Source: CAG-791 sp963658405 (GTDB lineage Bacteria; Bacillota; Clostridia; Lachnospirales; Lachnospiraceae). Taken from it: a stretch of DNA of 16,586 nt. Location: the NCBI GenBank assembly GCA_963658405.1, contig CAVKQI010000055.1:1-16586 (forward strand), in the 5' to 3' direction. Below are positions 7,777-15,148 of the stretch, in pieces. The notes beneath the pieces were generated by a model. The model saw only the letters and a program-made list of their open reading frames with translations. It had not been told where the DNA came from and did not search any database. Position 1 is the stretch's first letter. Every line of letters starts with the position of its first letter. A program made the translations under genes and the position numbers.

Positions 7777-7802
7777 TCCGTCTCCCAGATCTGCTTTTCC
7801 GA

Positions 7803-8177
7803 CTACTTCTTCATATGTGCTTCGTAATAGTCATTGATCCGATCATAGGTATCCTCGGTGATATTGTGCTCGATCTTGCAGGCCTCCTCGGCTGCCGTCT
7901 CTTCATCCACACCGATGGCCATCAGCACCTTTTTTAACAGGCGATGGCGGGCATAAATCCGTTCTGCGATCTCTCTGCCTGCGTCTGTCAGGGTGATATA
8001 GAGGTTGCCGTCCATCTCGATATAGCCATTTTCCCGAAGCTTCTTCATGGCAACGCTGACGCTGGGCTTGGAAAACTCCATCTCATTGACAATATCGATG
8101 GAGCGCACCTGCCCCAGCCGCTCGTGCAGGATCAGGATGGTCTCCAGATAGTCCTCTGCGGATTCATGTATGTTCAT
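7803..8177 (-). CDS. DtxR/MntR-family metal-dependent transcriptional regulator
   Basis: A 124-residue repressor that binds DNA when loaded with Fe2+ or Mn2+ and usually controls metal uptake. The winged helix-turn-helix spans about 1-65, with recognition helix near KPSVSVAMKKL (37-47). The dimerisation domain follows, with no SH3-like third domain, as in MntR. Likely metal ligands by alignment from memory are D9, E12, H78, C100, E103 and H104. D9/E12 match MntR, while C100 in ACKIEH matches DtxR Cys102 rather than MntR Glu99. The ATG follows GGAGG with a 6-nt gap, directly after hairpin 1 of repeat copy C. No feoAB, mntH or other transporter is adjacent, so target genes are unknown; it may control the glycan genes downstream, which is speculative. 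Confidence 0.92.
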   Translation of the reverse strand: MNIHESAEDYLETILILHERLGQVRSIDIVNEMEFSKPSVSVAMKKLRENGYIEMDGNLYITLTDAGREIAERIYARHRLLKKVLMAIGVDEETAAEEACKIEHNITEDTYDRINDYYEAHMKK

Positions 8178-8190
8178 TTGTTACCTCCAT

Positions 8191-8247
8191 GCCGCTGCTT
8201 TGCGGCGGCAGCGCAAAAGAAATTTCCCGAAGGCCAATTCCTTTGCG
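8191..8247. repeat. Modular palindromic intergenic repeat, copy C (two modules)
   Basis: Module 1 is an 8-bp stem at 8191-8198 and 8202-8209 (GCCGCTGC with GCGGCGGC, one T-G pair). Module 2 is a degenerate stem-loop at 8212-8247: CGCAAA pairs with TTTGCG, and GAAATT faces AATTCC with a mismatch. Modules 3 and 4 are missing, because the glgB stop codon (8251-8253) immediately adjoins the element. On the minus strand module 1 sits 1-2 nt upstream of the GGAGG site of the DtxR-family gene. The element fills almost the whole glgB-dtxR gap, leaving no room for an obvious separate promoter. Confidence 0.75.
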
Positions 8248-8250
8248 ATC

Positions 8251-10437
8251 TTAAAATTCAAAAATCAAAGCGCCGTATGCCGGCAGTGTGAACTCCAGAT
8301 ACTGGGGTTTGCGGTCGCACTCGCCCTTCTGCGCGCCGATCACGGCCGGAACCTTGCTGTCTGCCGGTGCGCCGTACTCTTCCAGCGCGCTGTTGAGCAG
8401 CAGCTTATACTTGCCGCTGGCCGGTACGCCCACGCGATAGCCTTCTCTCTCCACCGGTGTCATGTTAAGGACGAACAGCAGGCACCGCTTATCGGATGTG
8501 CAGCGGCGGATAAAGCTGTAAATGCTCCGATCCTTGTCATCCGCATTCATCCACTCAAAGCCTGCCCAGTCATTGTCGATCTCATACAGGCAGGGATACT
8601 GGCGATAGATCTGCAGAAGCTTTGCCACATATTTCTTCATGCCGGCATTGCAGGGATTCTGCAGCAGGAACCAATCCAGCTCTCTGGCCTCGCTCCACTC
8701 TCTCTCCTGGCCGAACTCCTGTCCCATAAAGAGCAGCTTCTTGCCGGAGTGTCCCAGCATATAGGTATAGCCTGCCCGCAGGTTGGAATACTTGTCTACC
8801 TGATAGCCGGGCATCTTTTCTACCATGGAGCACTTCAGATGTACGACCTCGTCGTGGGACAGCGGCAGGATGTAATTCTCTGAACTATTGTAGCTCATGG
8901 CAAAGGTCATGGCATAGTGGGAGCCGGCGCGCATGATGGGATCCAGCTTCATGTATTGGCAGAAATCATGCATCCATCCCATATTCCACTTAAAGGAGAA
9001 GCCAAGTCCCTCTCCGCCGATGTCACTGGTCACATTGGGCCATGCGGTGGACTCCTCGGCGATGGTCATAAAGCCCGGGTAAGTGCCCCGCACTACAGAA
9101 TTCAGATGATGGAAGAAGTTGATGGCGTCCAGGTTTTTGTTGCCGCCGTACTGGTTGGGCACCCACTCGCCGTCCTTCTTGCCATAATCAAGATACAGCA
9201 TGGAAGCCACTGCGTCTACCCGGATACCATCGATATGGAACTTGCGGATCCAGTAGAGTACGTTGGCGATCAGGAAGTTTTTCACTTCCGGCTTTGCATA
9301 GTTGAAGATCTTGGTGCCCCAGTCGGGATGCTCACCCTTGCGCGGATCCGGATCCTCATAAATGCACTGGCCGTCGAAGCAGGCAAGGCCGTGCTCGTCC
9401 GGGCAGAAATGAGCCGGTACCCAGTCCAGGATGACGCCGATGCCGTTTTCATGCATCTTGTCAATGAGGTACATGAAATCCTTCGGCGTGCCATAGCGGG
9501 AGGTAGGTGCATAGTAGCCTGTCACCTGATAGCCCCAGGAACCGTCAAAGGGATGCTCTGCAATGCCCATGAGCTCTATATGGGTAAAGGGCATTTCCTT
9601 TAAATACTCTGCCAGCCGGTCTGCGAACTCCCGGTAATTGTAGAATCCGTCCTCGCCGTCCGGATGCTTCATCCAGGAACCGATATGACACTCATAAATG
9701 GAAATAGGCTCTCTGGTATTGTCCTTTTCGTCCCGCTCCTTCTCCCACTTTGCATCTTTCCATGCAAAGCCGGAAATATCCACCGTCTTGGAAGCGGTGC
9801 CGGGGCGAAGCTCTGCGGCATTGGCATAAGGATCTGCCTTGTAGAGCTTTCTGCCGTCACCGGCGGTGATCAGGTATTTGTACAGCTCGCCTTCTCCCAC
9901 GCCGGGGATAAAGAGCTCATAGATGCCGCCGTCGTTGATCTTGTGCATGGGATACTGATTCTCATCCCATCCGTTAAAGCTGCCCACCACATGAACAGCC
10001 GCTGCATTCGGCGCCCATACAGCGAAATGGAATCCCTTTACGCCGTCCTCTGTAGAGGGATGTGCGCCCAGCTTGTCGTAAATATCGTAGTGGGTGCCCT
10101 GCGCGAAGAGATAGCAGTCATCATCGGAGATAAACACCTTCTCCGGTGCTTTTTCTTTTTTGACTGCCTTTGGCTGCTCTTTCGCCTCTGCTTCCGGTGC
10201 CTTCACAGCTTCTGCCTCAGCTGCTGTATCCTCGACTGCTGCACTCTGTGCCTTGTTCACTGCAACTTCTGCAGCTGCTGCATTCTGTGCTGCGGATGCT
10301 GCGGGCTCGGCCGCTGCCGCCTGCGCATTTCCTCTCAGGGATGCCTTTGCGGCAGATACAGCCGATGCTACATTATTCGCACCTGCTGCCTTCTTTGCTG
10401 TATTTTTTGCTCTGTTTGCTCTCTTTTTAGATGACAT
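8251..10437 (-). CDS. glgB: 1,4-alpha-glucan (glycogen) branching enzyme with Ala/Lys-rich N-terminal extension
   Basis: A 728-residue GH13 enzyme that cuts alpha-1,4 glucan chains and re-attaches them through alpha-1,6 links, making branched glycogen in the cytosol. Residues 1-100 are a low-complexity extension with 37 Ala plus many Lys and Glu; it starts MSSKKRANRAKNTAKK and is absent from typical enzymes. A CBM48-type beta-sandwich spans about 135-215 (FAVWAPNAAAVHVVGSFNGW). The catalytic barrel follows, with nucleophile D408 in DGIRVDAV, acid/base E461 in IAEEST and D529 in LSHDE. The C-terminal beta domain ends YGALIFEF. The ATG follows GGGGG with a 7-nt gap. The gene lies 34 bp after the 1216-residue TPR gene, so the two are probably co-transcribed. 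No other glg gene is in the window. Confidence 0.97.
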   Translation of the reverse strand: MSSKKRANRAKNTAKKAAGANNVASAVSAAKASLRGNAQAAAAEPAASAAQNAAAAEVAVNKAQSAAVEDTAAEAEAVKAPEAEAKEQPKAVKKEKAPEKVFISDDDCYLFAQGTHYDIYDKLGAHPSTEDGVKGFHFAVWAPNAAAVHVVGSFNGWDENQYPMHKINDGGIYELFIPGVGEGELYKYLITAGDGRKLYKADPYANAAELRPGTASKTVDISGFAWKDAKWEKERDEKDNTREPISIYECHIGSWMKHPDGEDGFYNYREFADRLAEYLKEMPFTHIELMGIAEHPFDGSWGYQVTGYYAPTSRYGTPKDFMYLIDKMHENGIGVILDWVPAHFCPDEHGLACFDGQCIYEDPDPRKGEHPDWGTKIFNYAKPEVKNFLIANVLYWIRKFHIDGIRVDAVASMLYLDYGKKDGEWVPNQYGGNKNLDAINFFHHLNSVVRGTYPGFMTIAEESTAWPNVTSDIGGEGLGFSFKWNMGWMHDFCQYMKLDPIMRAGSHYAMTFAMSYNSSENYILPLSHDEVVHLKCSMVEKMPGYQVDKYSNLRAGYTYMLGHSGKKLLFMGQEFGQEREWSEARELDWFLLQNPCNAGMKKYVAKLLQIYRQYPCLYEIDNDWAGFEWMNADDKDRSIYSFIRRCTSDKRCLLFVLNMTPVEREGYRVGVPASGKYKLLLNSALEEYGAPADSKVPAVIGAQKGECDRKPQYLEFTLPAYGALIFEF

Positions 10438-10471
10438 CGCAATTCCCCCAAACTCGCTTTTTGCTTACCCT

Positions 10472-13400
10472 TTAATAGTGCTGGAAGTCCTTTTCTCTCA
10501 GGATGATCCTGTCATCCTCATCATAGCGCTTCCGCAGCAGTATATCCATCAGGTGGGACAGGGATTTTTTACTTGCGTAATAAATCGCATCGTCCACCAT
10601 ATCCCGGACTTCCCGCATGGTCACATTGTGGTCGATGGTCTGCTTGGAGGAAATCCTCGTATGCAGTGCCAGGATACCGAATTCATCGATGCTGTAGTCC
10701 CTGGAACGGGCATATGCTCTGGCGTAGCGGACCAGTGTGTGATTATCCAGAGGCTGAATATCTACCCGGGCTGTGAAGTACTCTCCCAGTGCCTGATGCT
10801 GTGCCAGGAAATTGTCCATCGCCTTCTTTGTATCCACCAGAATGACGATCAGGCCTCTCTCCTCGCTCTGCAGTGCGGCCCGCAGCACCTTTACGCTGGC
10901 ATCATTCAATTCGCCGGCCCGCTCAATGATCAGGGCGCCGTTCTTTAACCGGTCAATGACCGGTGCAAAGTCCTTGCGGTTTAATATCTCGCCGGTGGAT
11001 CTGGCCACCTTGCCGGAGAAATTCTGGTCTGTCAGCTGAATCTCCCGGATCAGTCCCTTGGAAAGATTCAATGCGCCAGGTGCGTCATCGCCTGTCACGA
11101 TCACATTGCCTGTGCAGGCCGCCAGGCTCACGTTGTCAATAGCCTGGAGGATCTGACGTCTGGACTCCTTCTCACTTAAGTAAGGTCCGAACAATGCACG
11201 TTCTTCCCTCGTCATCGCCCGTACTCTCTCCTCTTCGGAGGCGGACTGCTGACGATGGCTGCGATTCTCATCTACGCTGCGGCGTCGCTCTTCTCTCTGA
11301 TTCTCAGACATCTGCTCGGGATCACCGTATTTGCCTCTTGCAAATTCCGTGAGATCCTGCGTCTCGTGAAGGGCTTCCACCGGTGTATTTCTGGCTCTGC
11401 GCACAGGCATGTCATCCTCAGACTCCTCGTCTTCCACTTCCTGTGCAGGCTCTTCGTCCTCTTCTTCAGAAGCAGCGTCCTCTTCCTGCTCGCCGTAGTA
11501 GTCTTCCCCGTCTTCTTCCGGTTCTTCCTCTTCTTCCGGCTCCCCGTCATAAGTATCCCGGAAATCCTCATATCCCTGAGGCGCTTCCTGCGCATCCTCT
11601 GCATTCTCTGCATCTTCTGCGTAATAATCCTGCGCCTGCTCTTCTTCCTCCTGCAGGTATGCCTCGTCCTGTCTGTCATCCTCATAGGCATCGTCATGCG
11701 CCTGTTCGAAGGATGCCTCTTCCCGAACGCGGATATCCTCCTGCGGCTGTGCGGGAGAAGCGGCTTTGCGAAGTGTCTCTTCCTGTACCGGCTTTTCTTC
11801 TGCCGCCGGTGCAGCAGAATGTTCCTGCTGACCCTTTTCCTCTTCCTTTTCAGGGAAATAATTCTCCGGCAGGTTCTGCAGTGCCTGCTCTTTTCTCAGG
11901 GTGCGCAGTACCGCGGAAGGCGACCATTTCTTTGTAGCCTCATCGACAGGTTCATCCTCCAGCACGGCACGTCCTACATTGCGGCCTGCTGCCACTGCGG
12001 CGCTGTTTCGCTCCTCACCGGTCAGGCCGTCGGAAAGTGCGCTGCCGGAAGGTCTGGCTTCCATCTGTCGTCTGCTGCGGGCCTCTGCCTCGATCTCCCG
12101 CTCCATGTTCTCCAGGACACCCTTTTTGGAGGTCTCGTCAAACTTGGCTATGATCGGGCCGGTATTCTGCAGTACACGCTGGCGGTTTTCCTTGGCTCTC
12201 TTTTCTTCGTTGTCCCTGCGGATCTTTTCCCACTCCGCCATGATGCCTTCGATATCCAGTTGGCCTGTGATCTGCTTTTCCGGGGCGTCCTCTTCCTCTA
12301 ATGCCATGGAGTACTGGCCGTCTGTCTCCTGTGCCAGTACGGCATCATAGGCAGAGCTGACCACCTGCTCCGGTGTCTGCTGCCACAGGGCCTCTCCCGG
12401 GAGTTCTCCCCAGGAAGTACTCTTACCGGCTTCTGCGGGCTTTACGGCTTCTCTGCCAAATACAGCAAAATCATCCTGCTCTTCCGGCAGCTTTTCAGCG
12501 GCAGGCACAGCCTCGCTCTTGGTCTCCTGCTCTGCTTCTTCTGCTGTATTTTCCGGCGTCTGTACCGGTGTCTGTATCTGTATCGGTGTCTCTGCCGGTG
12601 CTGTTTCCGGTGCCGGGGCCGGCTGCGCATAACGCTCTCCCCGAAGTGCAGCTTCCTGGGCTTCCTCCTCGGCGGCATAGGCTCTGGCGCCTATCAGCTC
12701 TTCGGTCACCGGCTGCTCTTCGGTCTTTTCTGTATTTTCTGCAGGCATCTGCATCCGAGGCTGCGGCTCCCGGGCAACATCGGTCTCGGGGTGCTCCGGC
12801 TGTGCAGGCTGCTTCTGTTCCTGTGCCTGCTCTTCCTGCTCCTCGTTCCCCTTTTCCTGCTTTTCTTCGTTTTCCTGCAGTTCCTTTAAGATAGCTGCAG
12901 AGCGGGCTGCTCTCTTAGCGGCATCGTCCTCTCTGGGCGGTTCCTGCTTCAGAAGCTCCTTTACTCCTGCCGCCACAGTCTGCTGCAGGTTAATGGTATT
13001 GAACTGGCTGTCATCCAGGGGCTTTACCTGGATTTCTTCCTGGGGCTCCTGCTCATTGTCAGCGCCGTAGCCAGCCTGCCTGTCATAATCTCCCTGGCCC
13101 TGTTCTGCCGGTGCGCCGTAGCCTGCATTCTCTCCGTAGGGTGCAGCTTCCCCGTAAGCATCCTGTCCCTGTTCCGGATAGGGCTGCTCCTGATAGGCCT
13201 GCTCCTGCCCATAGGCAGACGCTTCGGCGTACTGACCGTTTTCCTCATAGGGGGCCTGCTGACCATAGGCTTCCTGACCGTAATAAGGCTGCTGTGCATA
13301 GCCATTCTGCTGTGCCGCCTGGTCGTAGACCGGTTCCCCTGCATATTGGCCGTCCTGCACGTAACCATTCTGCTGAACACCCTGCTCATAGGCCGCCTGC

Positions 13401-14122
13401 CCATATCCGCCTTGCTGCTCGTTCTGGTCATAAGCCGGCTCTCCGGCATACTGACCGTCCTGGCTGTAGGCCTGCTGCGCTGCCTCCTCGATCTGCTGGG
13501 CGGGGATCGGCTTTGTCAGCTCCTCCAGTCTGGTGGTCTGATCTGCCGTCAGCGGGGTCTTTTCCTTCTTTAACTGCAGCGCCTTTATAACGTAGCGGCC
13601 GTCTCCGAAGGCGGCGATCATCTCATCGCACTCCTGTGCGCACTTGCTGGTCATGCCCGCCTGATTGTAGAGAGCCGCCAGCGTATATGCCCACTTCTCC
13701 CTGTAATCATGCTTTTTCAGCTCTTCCAGCACGCCGATGCGCTCCTCAAGACTCGCGCTCTGGGCTGACAGGATCTTGTACTGCAGTATATAGCGACCCG
13801 AATCTCTGGGCGCCATGGCCACGAAATCGTTGTAATAGGTCACTGCCTTGCCGAAATCATTCAGGCGCAGCTCCAGCTCGCAAAGACCGTATACAATGGA
13901 TCTTCCGTTGGGATAGCGGTCATGGGCCATCTCCAGAATATCTCTGCTCTCCTCGAAGCTGCGGTTGATCTTATACAGATCGCTGATCTTGCAGAGCATA
14001 TTTACATTTTTAACGCGCCTCCAGTCGATGGTATCGGCAATCTTTTTTGCCTCCTCAAATCTCCTCTCGGCGATCAGCGCGTTGATTTCTTCTACACAGA
14101 CTCTGTACTCATATTTATCCAA
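10472..14122 (-). CDS. Large TPR / prion-like low-complexity / degenerate AAA+ protein of unknown function
   Basis: A 1216-residue protein without signal peptide or membrane segments, so probably cytosolic. Residues 1-200 are helical and TPR-like (repeats with RFEEAKKIA, SFEESRDILEMA, DFGKAVTYYNDF). Residues 218-356 are Tyr/Gln/Gly-rich with 22 Tyr. A probable helical island lies at 616-690 (MAEWEKIRRDNEEKR), and a very acidic tract at 803-905. The C-terminal part, about 970-1170, resembles CbbX/SpoVK-type AAA+ but lacks key residues: the Walker A position reads GDDAPGALNLS (1011-1021) with no GKT, and the Walker B position reads ALIIER (1063-1068) with no DE. The start is TTG at 14122, with GGGAG 5 nt upstream; the next in-frame Met is residue 42, inside the TPR domain. 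It stands between rsmA and glgB. I recall similar unnamed proteins beside rsmA in Lachnospiraceae. A scaffold role is inference. Confidence 0.85.
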   Translation of the reverse strand: MDKYEYRVCVEEINALIAERRFEEAKKIADTIDWRRVKNVNMLCKISDLYKINRSFEESRDILEMAHDRYPNGRSIVYGLCELELRLNDFGKAVTYYNDFVAMAPRDSGRYILQYKILSAQSASLEERIGVLEELKKHDYREKWAYTLAALYNQAGMTSKCAQECDEMIAAFGDGRYVIKALQLKKEKTPLTADQTTRLEELTKPIPAQQIEEAAQQAYSQDGQYAGEPAYDQNEQQGGYGQAAYEQGVQQNGYVQDGQYAGEPVYDQAAQQNGYAQQPYYGQEAYGQQAPYEENGQYAEASAYGQEQAYQEQPYPEQGQDAYGEAAPYGENAGYGAPAEQGQGDYDRQAGYGADNEQEPQEEIQVKPLDDSQFNTINLQQTVAAGVKELLKQEPPREDDAAKRAARSAAILKELQENEEKQEKGNEEQEEQAQEQKQPAQPEHPETDVAREPQPRMQMPAENTEKTEEQPVTEELIGARAYAAEEEAQEAALRGERYAQPAPAPETAPAETPIQIQTPVQTPENTAEEAEQETKSEAVPAAEKLPEEQDDFAVFGREAVKPAEAGKSTSWGELPGEALWQQTPEQVVSSAYDAVLAQETDGQYSMALEEEDAPEKQITGQLDIEGIMAEWEKIRRDNEEKRAKENRQRVLQNTGPIIAKFDETSKKGVLENMEREIEAEARSRRQMEARPSGSALSDGLTGEERNSAAVAAGRNVGRAVLEDEPVDEATKKWSPSAVLRTLRKEQALQNLPENYFPEKEEEKGQQEHSAAPAAEEKPVQEETLRKAASPAQPQEDIRVREEASFEQAHDDAYEDDRQDEAYLQEEEEQAQDYYAEDAENAEDAQEAPQGYEDFRDTYDGEPEEEEEPEEDGEDYYGEQEEDAASEEEDEEPAQEVEDEESEDDMPVRRARNTPVEALHETQDLTEFARGKYGDPEQMSENQREERRRSVDENRSHRQQSASEEERVRAMTREERALFGPYLSEKESRRQILQAIDNVSLAACTGNVIVTGDDAPGALNLSKGLIREIQLTDQNFSGKVARSTGEILNRKDFAPVIDRLKNGALIIERAGELNDASVKVLRAALQSEERGLIVILVDTKKAMDNFLAQHQALGEYFTARVDIQPLDNHTLVRYARAYARSRDYSIDEFGILALHTRISSKQTIDHNVTMREVRDMVDDAIYYASKKSLSHLMDILLRKRYDEDDRIILREKDFQHY
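13324..13463 (-). repeat. Internal repeat within the Tyr/Gln-rich segment
   Basis: The peptide QDGQYAGEPAYDQ (residues 221-233) recurs as QDGQYAGEPVYDQ (256-268), 35 residues later. The DNA segments (about 13426-13463 and 13321-13357) are still clearly alike, with differences mostly at third codon positions. This suggests the low-complexity segment grew by in-frame duplication of a 105-bp unit and has since been kept under protein-level selection. Confidence 0.75.
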
Positions 14123-14126
14123 AATA

Positions 14127-14142
14127 GCTCCCTCGCGGGAAC
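14127..14142 (-). promoter_or_regulatory. Hairpin that pairs the ribosome binding site of the TTG-start gene
   Basis: In the minus-strand RNA, GUUCCC pairs with GGGAGC around a GCGA (GNRA) tetraloop, giving 6 bp with one U-G pair. The GGGAG half is the ribosome binding site of the 1216-residue protein, whose TTG start lies 4 nt after the stem. A further self-complementary segment, CGGCATGCCG, lies just upstream (about 14141-14150). Weak start codon plus paired ribosome binding site suggests limited or regulated translation. Confidence 0.5.
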
Positions 14143-14191
14143 GGCATGCCGCCCCGGCTTCTTCTATTTTTCATCAAAATTTGCAACCTTT

Positions 14192-14221
14192 AGTTTATCA
14201 TATCGCCGCTATACGTGTCAA
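14192..14221 (-). promoter_or_regulatory. Probable sigma-70-type promoter for the TPR gene and glgB
   Basis: On the minus strand a perfect -35 box TTGACA (14216-14221) is followed after 18 bp by TAAACT (14192-14197), which is preceded by TGA, an extended -10 (TGn) feature. It falls in the 115-bp gap between rsmA and the TPR gene. The CGCCGC/GCGGCG inverted pair around the -35 region (about 14202-14233) could also fold in read-through RNA from rsmA. No clear rsmA terminator was found. Confidence 0.55.
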
Positions 14222-14237
14222 AAAAAGGCGGCGCTTC

Positions 14238-15107
14238 TCATTCTCCTAAAAGGGCTCTGGAAAAAGCGGCAAATTCCTCCAGGGAAAGCTTCTCGCCCCG
14301 GACATTGGCAGGCAGTCCCACTGCCTCCAGCGCCTGTTCTGCTTCTGCGCGGCTAAAGTTCCTTCCTGCGTACTGCAGTCCGTTGGCAATGCCGTTGGCC
14401 AGGGTCTTGCGGCGCTGGTTAAAGGAAGCTCTGATGACGGCAAAGAGGAATTTTTCCGGCGCATCCACCGGCGGCTTCTGTCTGGCCCGCAGGCACAGCA
14501 CCGCAGAATCCACACTGGGGCGGGGAATAAAGCAGGAGGGCGGCACCAGTGTCACCAGCTCCGGCTCCGCATAGTACTGCACCGCCAGGGTAATGGCGCC
14601 GTATTCCTTTGTCCCCGGCACCGCCCGGATGCGGTCCGCCACCTCTTTCTGCACCATCACGGTTATGCTCTGGAAAAGTCCTCTCTCCTCCAGCAGTTTC
14701 ATAAGGATAGGGGTGGTGATGTAATAGGGCAGGTTAGCCACGGTCTTGAAGGGCCTGCCTTCATTATATTCAGCAGAAAGCGCTGCCAGATCCGTCTTCA
14801 GAATATCCTGCCAGATGATGGTCACATTGTCACAATCCTGCAGGGTATCCGCCAGCACCGGTTCCAGAGAGGTGTCGATCTCCACAGAGACCACATGACC
14901 CGCTGCCTCGGACAGAAGTCCCGTCATGGTGCCGATGCCCGGTCCGATCTCCAGCACGCAGTCCTGGGGGCCGATGCCCGCCGCCTCTATGCTCTTTTGG
15001 ATCACACTCTCATTGATCAGGAAATTCTGTCCGAATTTCTTCCGGGCGCGAATGCCGAATTTTTCCAATACGCGCAGGGTTTCTCCTGCCGATGCCAGAT
15101 TTGCCAT
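14238..15107 (-). CDS. rsmA: 16S rRNA (adenine1518-N6/adenine1519-N6)-dimethyltransferase
   Basis: A 289-residue SAM-dependent methyltransferase (KsgA) that dimethylates two adjacent adenines in the 3' hairpin of 16S rRNA late in 30S assembly. The RNA-binding/SAM start motif KKFGQNFL is at 23-30. Motif I, LEIGPGIGT, is at 52-60, acidic ribose-contact E76 is in VEID, and D101 is in WQDIL. The catalytic motif NLPYY is at 125-129, PRPSVDSAV at 195-203, and FNQRRKTL at 229-236. Length is normal. The ATG follows AGGAG by about 12 nt, a rather long gap. It is 164 bp downstream of tatD without the rnmV gene that often lies between them in Bacillota. Confidence 0.97.
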   Translation of the reverse strand: MANLASAGETLRVLEKFGIRARKKFGQNFLINESVIQKSIEAAGIGPQDCVLEIGPGIGTMTGLLSEAAGHVVSVEIDTSLEPVLADTLQDCDNVTIIWQDILKTDLAALSAEYNEGRPFKTVANLPYYITTPILMKLLEERGLFQSITVMVQKEVADRIRAVPGTKEYGAITLAVQYYAEPELVTLVPPSCFIPRPSVDSAVLCLRARQKPPVDAPEKFLFAVIRASFNQRRKTLANGIANGLQYAGRNFSRAEAEQALEAVGLPANVRGEKLSLEEFAAFSRALLGE

Positions 15108-15148
15108 ATATATTCTGTTCTCCTGTTTTTCTCTTATTTAAATTTATA

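Noticed and set aside
9664..10948. Plus-strand open frames opposite glgB and its extension
   Set aside because: The Cys/Leu/Ala-rich translations are mirror images of the Ala/Lys-rich extension; the minus-strand frame has full GH13 motifs and a ribosome binding site.
11255..13590. Several long plus-strand and alternative-frame open frames opposite the 1216-residue gene
   Set aside because: They arise from the biased Glu/Gln/Ala codons of the low-complexity coding strand, lack ribosome binding sites and give Leu/Phe/Cys- or Arg/Pro-rich translations typical of antisense reading.
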